A program made the position numbers and the translations under genes. Positions 1 to 3,706 of a stretch of 7,703 nucleotides of DNA are shown one piece after another (position 1 is the stretch's first letter; each line of letters starts with the position of its first letter). The notes below the pieces were generated by a model, which saw nothing but the letters and a program-made list of their open reading frames with translations, did no database searches and was not told the DNA's origin. The stretch lies in contig JAEYWW010000186.1 of the NCBI GenBank assembly GCA_023428805.1, forward strand, positions 1-7,703. Direction: 5' to 3'. The stretch comes from Armatimonadota bacterium. Lineage in GTDB: Bacteria; Armatimonadota; Fimbriimonadia; Fimbriimonadales; Fimbriimonadaceae.

Positions 1-45
1 GAACTTGGCCCTCCAGGTGGATGAAGAAAATGGAGGGCCGAGTTC
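1..45. repeat. Imperfect inverted repeat (hairpin) at the left edge
   Basis: Arms 1-15 and 31-45 are complementary at 14 of 15 positions (core GGCCCTCCA / TGGAGGGCC) around a 15-base loop. The left arm starts at the first base of the window, so the element may be longer. No T-run follows on the visible plus side, so it is not a classical intrinsic terminator. It is more likely a dispersed extragenic palindrome or the end of a transcription unit lying to the left. Confidence 0.6.
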
Positions 46-116
46 CCACGAGGCCGTTCCGCCCGGCTTTCAGTTTGAGCCTGGCTGCTGCCTGATCTCC
101 TCAACCTTGCGCGATG

Positions 117-172
117 CGGCGCACTGAAGTGCGGGAATCCGAGAGCCCGACTGAAGTCGAGCGCTCCTTCTG
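117..172 (+). repeat. 56-bp dispersed repeat, left copy (inverted relative to 1261-1316)
   Basis: This block matches the reverse complement of 1261-1316 at 55 of 56 positions; the single difference is at 165 (C here, A-equivalent there). Homology stops sharply at both ends. The arm contains two small palindromes, GCACTGAAGTGC (121-132) and CGACTGAAGTCG (148-159), sharing the core ACTGAAGT, so each arm can fold into two mini stem-loops. No transposase is adjacent. It looks like a palindromic extragenic repeat or MITE-like element rather than an insertion-sequence end. Confidence 0.8.
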
Positions 173-235
173 CAGCTCTGACTCGCTCCCGACTCGGTCA
201 GACACGTCCCCGACTCACTCTGACACGCGTCCGAC
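173..235 (-). repeat. Three 21-bp repeat units, inverted orientation
   Basis: Read on the minus strand, GTCGG begins at 235, 214 and 193, giving three units of exactly 21 bp (235-215, 214-194, 193-173). Each has a second, weaker half starting GTC about 10-11 bases in. The last unit ends at 173, directly against the inner border of the 56-bp arm at 172. A 6-bp spacer (236-241) separates it from the forward-oriented part of the array. Segment 201-220 pairs with 257-276 at 19 of 20 positions, and 180-193 pairs perfectly with 325-338, so the two halves could form a large hairpin. Confidence 0.75.
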
Positions 236-241
236 TCAACG

Positions 242-429
242 GTCGGGGGCGACAAAGAGTGGGTCGGGGACGTGTCAGGGAGGTCGGACGAGACTTGGGA
301 TGAGTCGGGCGCAAGTTTGGGCGGGTCGGGAGCGAGTCGGAGTGAGTCGGGGACGACTTGGGATGGGTCGGGCTCGAATCAGGTTCGGTCGGCATCAAAT
401 TCGGGTGAATCGGTGCGACAAAACTTGAT
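242..429 (+). repeat. Forward array of about nine degenerate 21-bp units
   Basis: GTCGG begins at 242, 263, 283, 304, 325, 346, 367 and 388, with a degenerate ATCGG at 409. All intervals are 21 except one of 20. The unit consensus is roughly GTCGGG, two variable bases, CGA, then a half-repeat resembling CTTGGGATGR, so a weaker repeat falls near 10.5 bp. Segments 292-310 and 355-373 match at 18 of 19. The units are contiguous with no unique spacers, so this is not CRISPR. Units diverge toward the peptidase gene. Possible roles are a protein-binding array upstream of the gene or a decayed minisatellite. Confidence 0.75.
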
Positions 430-433
430 TCAA

Positions 434-460
434 CAGGCGCCTGAGGCGTCAATAATAGGA
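434..460 (+). promoter_or_regulatory. Leader of the metallopeptidase gene: palindrome and short-spaced SD
   Basis: A perfect 10-bp palindrome CAGGCGCCTG lies at 434-443. AGGA at 457-460 is the only Shine-Dalgarno-like sequence, with a tight 4-base spacer to the ATG at 465. TTGATT (425-430) and AATAAT (451-456) are weak -35/-10 candidates, but their 20-bp spacing is long and the start of transcription would then fall near the start codon. The promoter assignment is weak. Confidence 0.3.
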
Positions 461-464
461 AATC

Positions 465-1208
465 ATGTCCGCGCTCCTTTTGTCCCTCGTCTTGGCGGGA
501 TCCTCTGCGGGTCTTGCCGAAACCGCTTCGGCCCATGGAATTGAGGCGGTCATCCCTTCGGCAGACTTTGTCCACAAGGCGCGCGGCTACGAGGTCAGCG
601 GGGGAAAGCCAGATTCGGATTCACTCGTCAAATACGCCCGACTCTGGATTGCGGAGTGGAATCTCTATCCTGAGGGTTTGATGAAGAAGGCGAAGGTGAA
701 AAAGGTTGTGTTCGCCGAAAAGCTCCGGGTGGGCGAGCAGTTCCGGGCGGCGGTTCCGGCGTTCGACCTCGACTCGATGTACTACGATCCCGCTTATGGC
801 GCGGGCCGGGGGATCTATCAGCGGTCCGTGGTTCATCACGAGTTTTTTCACATGATGGATCAGCGGATGGGGATTCTCTACACCGATCCGGAGTGGGCGG
901 CGCTGAACTCTTCGGACTTCCGATATGGCTCGGGCGGCGCGAAAATGCGTGAGCCCGGGGTCGGCAATTTGACGAAGGAGATTCCTGGATTCTTGACTCG
1001 TTACGGAACGGCAGGAGTGGAAGAGGACAAAGCCGAACTCTTCGCGCACCTGATCGTGAGTTCAGACTTTGTCGCTGAGCGGGCGCAAAACGATTCTGTG
1101 CTTGCCTCGAAGATCGTGCTGCTCAAAAAGCGGCTGAGCGGGTTTCACTCGGGCTTCAACGAAGAGTTCTGGAAGCGGGCGACTGTGCTGGATCGAAGTG
1201 TGAACTGA
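465..1208 (+). CDS. Secreted zinc-metallopeptidase-like protein (HExxH)
   Basis: The product is 247 aa. Residues 1-23 form a signal peptide with a hydrophobic leucine-rich core and a likely cleavage after ALA-type residues (ASA, about residue 23); the n-region has no basic residue. An in-frame TAG at 456-458 fixes the start at 465. HHEFFH at 124-129 contains the zinc motif HExxH (H125, E126, H129). About 60 residues later, EEDKAELFAHL (186-196) supplies glutamates suited to be the third zinc ligand (E187 or E191), as in gluzincin-type peptidases such as the putative zinc-binding metallopeptidase families. It probably acts as a peptidase outside the cytoplasm; the substrate is unknown. The gene stands alone on the plus strand between inverted 56-bp repeats, with the 21-bp array just upstream, and its 3' end faces a minus-strand operon. 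The family call is firm at the level of metallopeptidase, not at the level of named family. Confidence 0.82.
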   Translation: MSALLLSLVLAGSSAGLAETASAHGIEAVIPSADFVHKARGYEVSGGKPDSDSLVKYARLWIAEWNLYPEGLMKKAKVKKVVFAEKLRVGEQFRAAVPAFDLDSMYYDPAYGAGRGIYQRSVVHHEFFHMMDQRMGILYTDPEWAALNSSDFRYGSGGAKMREPGVGNLTKEIPGFLTRYGTAGVEEDKAELFAHLIVSSDFVAERAQNDSVLASKIVLLKKRLSGFHSGFNEEFWKRATVLDRSVN

Positions 1209-1236
1209 GCCGCAGCCTGTTGTAGCCCGAAGCGCC

Positions 1237-1260
1237 CGCGCACTCCAAAGGGGTGGTGCA
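1237..1260 (+). repeat. 24-bp module, copy 1
   Basis: This block matches 1445-1468 at 22 of 24 positions and ends in GGGGTGGTGCA. It abuts the 56-bp arm starting at 1261. The second copy is followed by a different palindromic tail, so the same head is joined to two different tails. Confidence 0.65.
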
Positions 1261-1316
1261 CAGAAGGATCGCTCGACTTCAGTCGGGCTCTCGGATTCCC
1301 GCACTTCAGTGCGCCG
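1261..1316 (-). repeat. 56-bp dispersed repeat, right copy
   Basis: This is the reverse complement of 117-172 with one mismatch in 56, including both ACTGAAGT-core mini palindromes. Together the two copies enclose the metallopeptidase gene and the 21-bp array, about 1.2 kb in all. The bases immediately outside the two arms show no obvious target-site duplication. Confidence 0.8.
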
Positions 1317-1351
1317 TGTTGCTTAGTGTTTCCAGTAGAAAGCAGGCTTCT

Positions 1352-1393
1352 CCGGGCAGGATGCCCGGGTGACTCATGGGCAGGATGCCCATG
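1352..1393. repeat. Two adjacent hairpins with loop GGA
   Basis: Segment 1352-1368 folds as CCGGGCA / TGCCCGG and 1375-1393 as CATGGGCA / TGCCCATG, each around the same GGA loop and separated by 6 bases. The shared core GGGCAGGATGCCC with different outer base pairs shows two diverged copies of one palindrome whose pairing is maintained. This is typical of dispersed extragenic palindromes. Confidence 0.75.
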
Positions 1394-1444
1394 CCACTTC
1401 AATTTTGCCTGGATAGGCCTGTTCACTTGGAAAGCACGGCGGGA

Positions 1445-1468
1445 CGCGCACGCCAAGGGGGTGGTGCA
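1445..1468 (+). repeat. 24-bp module, copy 2
   Basis: Second copy of the module at 1237-1260 (differences at the 8th and 13th bases). Its last four bases (1465-1468) are part of the left stem of the hairpin at 1465-1484, unlike copy 1, which leads into the 56-bp arm. Confidence 0.65.
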
Positions 1469-1484
1469 CCTCTCCAGAGGTGCA
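1465..1484 (-). terminator. Hairpin downstream of the minus-strand operon
   Basis: TGCACCTC / GAGGTGCA form a perfect 8-bp stem around a TCCA loop, 29 bases past the stop codon of the last operon gene. No U-run follows on the minus strand, so it is at best a weak or Rho-assisted stop signal. It may equally be one of the dispersed palindromes of this gap. Confidence 0.4.
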
Positions 1485-1512
1485 GAGGGAGCAGGTCCGC
1501 AAGCGGTCAATG

Positions 1513-2004
1513 TCACGCGGAAGCCGCCGGAGACTCTATTGGGCGGTCGAGTCGCCTGCGGAGGATGGTCGCCGTGATGATTCCGGCGACGAGCGCGACA
1601 GAGGCGGCCTTGGCTGCTCCGGCCCAATTAAAGATCGCCGTGCCCTGAGACCAGTAGGGCCAAACTGCGTAGGCCATCGCGAGAGTGACGCCGTTGCTGC
1701 AGGCTTCACGGAATGACTTCCGCACCGCCTCCTGATCCCCGGGGGCCGAGCGACTCTTGAAGAAGCTGGCGATCAGCATCGCGACTCGGCTGAGCACCCA
1801 TACCGCGACCAGCAAACCCGCCCCCACCGAGAGATTCTGAGCGAAGCTGCCAGGCGAATCGTGCGCCCTTAGGCACGTCCAATAGGTGAGCACGGTGGCG
1901 AATGACCAGGCGAAGCTGAGCGCGAAGCCATGAATCAAGAGAAGTGAGGAGCGCTGCGGAGATTGATGCGGATTGATCCAGGCGGGAAGGTGCATTCGGC
2001 TCAT
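1513..2004 (-). CDS. Four-helix integral membrane protein, last gene of operon
   Basis: The 163-aa product is not recognised as a named family. Hydrophobic segments at about 20-45, 59-82, 105-125 and 129-147 predict four transmembrane helices. A basic loop lies near 83-100 and the C-terminus contains RRRLDR, suggesting a cytoplasmic tail. There is no signal peptide. The ATG overlaps the stop codon of the preceding gene (ATGA, 2004-2001), implying translational coupling. The preceding gene encodes a protein of similar size and helix layout, and a shared pattern VW-x(3)-R-x-A in the second helix suggests the two are diverged paralogues that may form a heteromeric membrane complex. Function is unknown. 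Confidence 0.72.
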   Translation of the reverse strand: MSRMHLPAWINPHQSPQRSSLLLIHGFALSFAWSFATVLTYWTCLRAHDSPGSFAQNLSVGAGLLVAVWVLSRVAMLIASFFKSRSAPGDQEAVRKSFREACSNGVTLAMAYAVWPYWSQGTAIFNWAGAAKAASVALVAGIITATILRRRLDRPIESPAASA

Positions 2005-2456
2005 TCCTTGGCCCCAGCCGGTTGATGCATCTGCTTATGAACCAGGGCCAGGCAAGGTCCCCCGACGAAGATGGATGTGAGAAGGACAATTCCGACGACC
2101 TGAATGCCGCCGAGGAGGACCATGTTAAGAGGTTGGTGCCAAATAGAACTGATCCCCACAACCGCCGCTCCGATGCCGCCTTCCAGATAGGCGATCTTCA
2201 CAATCTTCCATCCCTGGGATGCGCTGATTTCTGTCAACTCACCCCGACCCATAAATCTAGCCCAAGCGACCGCCGCTCGGCAGAACGCCCAGACCCCCGC
2301 CAAAAAGCCCAAACAGAGAAGCCAAGCTAGAGGAGACACTGGGCCGAGCTTGACAAGAAGTAGAGCGAAGAGGGATGAGCCAAAACTTGTAAAGAACGCA
2401 CCCAAGCCGAGAGATGCCTTGGAGTATGGCTTGCGTAGGGGAAATAGCAGCATCAA
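2001..2456 (-). CDS. Four-helix integral membrane protein, paired with the next gene
   Basis: The 151-aa product has predicted transmembrane segments at about 16-40, 42-66, 92-110 and 112-133 and a hydrophilic loop at 67-90 (GRGELTEISASQGWK region). No recognised family or catalytic motif is visible. Its start codon overlaps the stop of the lamin-tail-like gene (ATGA, 2456-2453), and its stop overlaps the start of the next membrane protein gene, so all three are expected on one mRNA in near-equal amounts. The helix arrangement matches the following protein, consistent with an old tandem duplication. Confidence 0.75.
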   Translation of the reverse strand: MMLLFPLRKPYSKASLGLGAFFTSFGSSLFALLLVKLGPVSPLAWLLCLGFLAGVWAFCRAAVAWARFMGRGELTEISASQGWKIVKIAYLEGGIGAAVVGISSIWHQPLNMVLLGGIQVVGIVLLTSIFVGGPCLALVHKQMHQPAGAKE

Positions 2457-2824
2457 CTCAGGGCCGGGATTGTGCTGCGCTCGCAGTAGCTGTGCTGTGG
2501 TCTAAGGAGATGGATCGCTCCCTCGCACTCGGACCAAACCAACTCGTGGCGGCGCATCGTGGTGTAGTAGACCAGGTGGCCATCGGCGGTCTGAGTCCAG
2601 TGCACCTTGCAGGGGCAGGTCCGCACCAGAACGTAGGCTCCCGGGAGAACATCCACATCGTCGCAGAGCAGGTGCAGGGCGCGTGCGCCGTCGAGGCCGA
2701 GAAGTTCCATGTCTGCGACCAGCGCGTGACCGCGCAGGCTCACTTTCATGTTGCCCTGGTTCTGCAGGAGGACAAACTCCTGACTCACCTCTGCGCTGCG
2801 CTGCACTCCAACAATACGGATCAT
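2453..2824 (-). CDS. Small lamin-tail-like (LTD) domain protein
   Basis: The product is 123 aa with no signal peptide or membrane segment, so it is probably cytoplasmic. Residues 3-36 read as the start of a lamin-tail immunoglobulin-like fold: a short strand (RIVGV), then EFVLLQNQGNMKVSLRGHAL, matching the family pattern E-x-V-x-L-x-N-x-G-x(3)-V-x-L-x-G-x-x-L. Residues 59-68 (VLPGAYVLVR) match the family's central LPGxxxVL strand, and 101-109 (EGAIHLLRP) resembles the closing strand. LTDs are usually parts of larger exported nucleases or cell-surface proteins. A stand-alone cytoplasmic copy in an operon with two membrane proteins is unusual. Five cysteines lie in the second half. No clear SD precedes the ATG. 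The LTD assignment rests on pattern recognition only. Confidence 0.7.
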   Translation of the reverse strand: MIRIVGVQRSAEVSQEFVLLQNQGNMKVSLRGHALVADMELLGLDGARALHLLCDDVDVLPGAYVLVRTCPCKVHWTQTADGHLVYYTTMRRHELVWSECEGAIHLLRPQHSYCERSTIPALS

Positions 2825-2891
2825 GGCTCTGGCGGTTTGTGGAAAAGACGGAAGAAACTTTATTTTAGATGCTTAGTACGTGAAATCGCTG

Positions 2892-3335
2892 TTAAAGTGC
2901 AGCCGTTTTGCGCAGATTTTCCTCCAGGCTTTTCAACATCTTGTCAATAACTTCTATCGCGGAACGATGTTCCGAGGCCGACAATCCTGAAGTCATCACG
3001 CGTTCGGAATCACCCAAACCTTCCCGGATGGATTCCACCAATTTGCGCCCTTTGGGTGTCAGCTTCAAGCTTTTGACGCGTCGATCAGAAGTCGAAACAA
3101 CCTGCTCCATCAACCCTTTTTTGGCATGGTTGAACACGGCTTCGCTCATGGTTGCGGGCTTGATGCCGAGACGCAGGGCGATTTGATTTTGTGACTCGCC
3201 AGTGGCGGCGTAGACCGCCGTCAAAAGCTGAAACGAAGCCCAGGAAACTCCCAACTCCTTCAATCGTGGGTCAAGATGAGCCGATTGAAGTTCATAAAGG
3301 GCCGCAATGCGCGGTCCAAGAAGTTCCTGAGCCAT
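2892..3335 (-). CDS. MarR-family transcriptional regulator
   Basis: The 147-aa product has the standard MarR length and layout: N-terminal dimerisation helices, then a winged helix. SQNQIALRLGIKPATMSEAV (48-67) is the helix-turn-helix. The following KKGLMEQVVSTSDRRVKSLKLTPKGRKLV is the wing, with the family's DRR-x(3)-L-x-LT-x-KG signature. C-terminal helices complete the dimer interface. Proteins of this family are usually ligand-responsive dimeric repressors of adjacent genes. It lies 67 bp upstream of the lamin-tail-like gene and 40 bp downstream of the small helical protein, all on the minus strand, so it probably regulates its own operon and perhaps the divergent exported protein gene at 3707. 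No palindromic operator is obvious. The ligand is unknown. Confidence 0.92.
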   Translation of the reverse strand: MAQELLGPRIAALYELQSAHLDPRLKELGVSWASFQLLTAVYAATGESQNQIALRLGIKPATMSEAVFNHAKKGLMEQVVSTSDRRVKSLKLTPKGRKLVESIREGLGDSERVMTSGLSASEHRSAIEVIDKMLKSLEENLRKTAAL

Positions 3336-3375
3336 ATCGTAAGGCTACCGGAGGATCTGCCGAAAATGCTGCGCG

Positions 3376-3588
3376 TCAGGCTTCAATATCCAGGGTGTTT
3401 TCGCGGATGGCCTGCGCAGTGGCGTCGGAGACTTCCTCCACTTTGAGCAGCGCCTTCTGGCTCAAGAGCCGGGTGTGGTCTTGAGCGGCGGGGTCACCCG
3501 CCTGCCGCAAAGTGTGGTTCACCTGCGATTCAAGGCGTGTGAGCCCGACGAGGGCGTTCATCATGGCCTGAGTGGACGAAGAAATCAT
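3376..3588 (-). CDS. Small helical protein of unknown function, first gene of cluster
   Basis: The 70-aa product is not recognised. It begins MISSSTQAMMNALVGL and is predicted to be almost entirely helical, with long amphipathic stretches at about 5-30 and 38-64 broken by a GDPAAQD turn near 31-37. There is no signal peptide, no cysteine and no DNA-binding motif. A weak resemblance in size and helical content to small YjfB-type motility-associated proteins is not strong enough to name it. The gene has the best ribosome binding site in the window, which supports real and probably strong expression. It starts the minus-strand cluster, 40 bp before the MarR gene. Confidence 0.75.
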   Translation of the reverse strand: MISSSTQAMMNALVGLTRLESQVNHTLRQAGDPAAQDHTRLLSQKALLKVEEVSDATAQAIRENTLDIEA

Positions 3589-3592
3589 CGAG

Positions 3593-3600
3593 TCACCTCC
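3593..3600 (-). promoter_or_regulatory. Strong Shine-Dalgarno of the 70-aa gene
   Basis: Minus-strand GGAGGTGA is fully complementary to the usual 16S rRNA tail and sits 4 bases before the ATG at 3588. Most other genes in the window have weak or no SD, so this one stands out and fixes the start. Confidence 0.75.
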
Positions 3601-3637
3601 TATTCTTCATATATTGACGGCATGAGGAAGTCAGAGA
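3601..3637. promoter_or_regulatory. Divergent intergenic region with AT-rich core
   Basis: This short gap serves two divergent genes and contains the only marked AT-rich stretch nearby (CATATATTG, 3608-3616), usable as a -10 on either strand. TTGACG at 3614-3619 resembles a plus-strand -35, but no good -10 lies 17 bp beyond it. GAGGAAG (3624-3630) is a reasonable SD for an ATG at 3638. Exact promoters cannot be assigned. Confidence 0.3.
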
Positions 3638-3706
3638 ATGACGCGACATTTGCTGGGCAATGCACACTTCTGGCAACTTTGCCAGCTACACTGCATCGTG
3701 TCAACA

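Larger units (their letters stand above)
1..464. other. Gene-poor repeat region upstream of the metallopeptidase
   Basis: No convincing coding region is present. The stretch holds the hairpin at 1-45, a 56-bp repeat arm at 117-172 and the 21-bp repeat array at 173-429. Positions 46-116 show nothing recognisable. Short open frames exist on both strands across the array, but they arise because a 21-bp unit without stop codons stays open in several frames. Confidence 0.65.
1209..1512. other. Convergent intergenic region made of palindromic repeat modules
   Basis: This 304-bp gap lies between two converging transcription units and contains no supported gene. It holds two copies of a 24-bp module, a 56-bp arm, two adjacent GGCA/TGCC hairpins and an 8-bp-stem hairpin. 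None is followed by a clear T-run in either direction. The region could still stop transcription from both sides, but its make-up looks like accumulated dispersed repeats. Confidence 0.65.

Noticed and set aside
114..428. Plus-strand open frame of 104 codons with heptapeptide-like repeats
   Set aside because: It runs through the 56-bp arm and both orientations of the 21-bp array. The repeats stay open in several frames because 21 is a multiple of three and the unit lacks stops. There is no SD and no recognisable domain.
173..429. CRISPR array
   Set aside because: Units are contiguous 21-mers without unique spacers, they switch orientation, and no cas gene is present.
198..575. Minus-strand open frame of 125 codons with PTHP/PTHS heptads
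   Set aside because: It is antisense to the start of the metallopeptidase gene and its repetitive part is only the 21-bp array translated. Composition is biased and no start signal is evident.
621..1049. 142-codon minus-strand open frame inside the metallopeptidase gene
   Set aside because: Antisense shadow; the plus frame has a signal peptide and HExxH motif.
117..1316. Insertion sequence or transposon
   Set aside because: No transposase, recombinase or target-site duplication is visible; only the inverted repeats support mobility.
1145..1627. 160-codon minus-strand open frame across the repeat mosaic
   Set aside because: It crosses the 56-bp arm, several palindromes and the end of two real genes, with no homologous motif or start signal.
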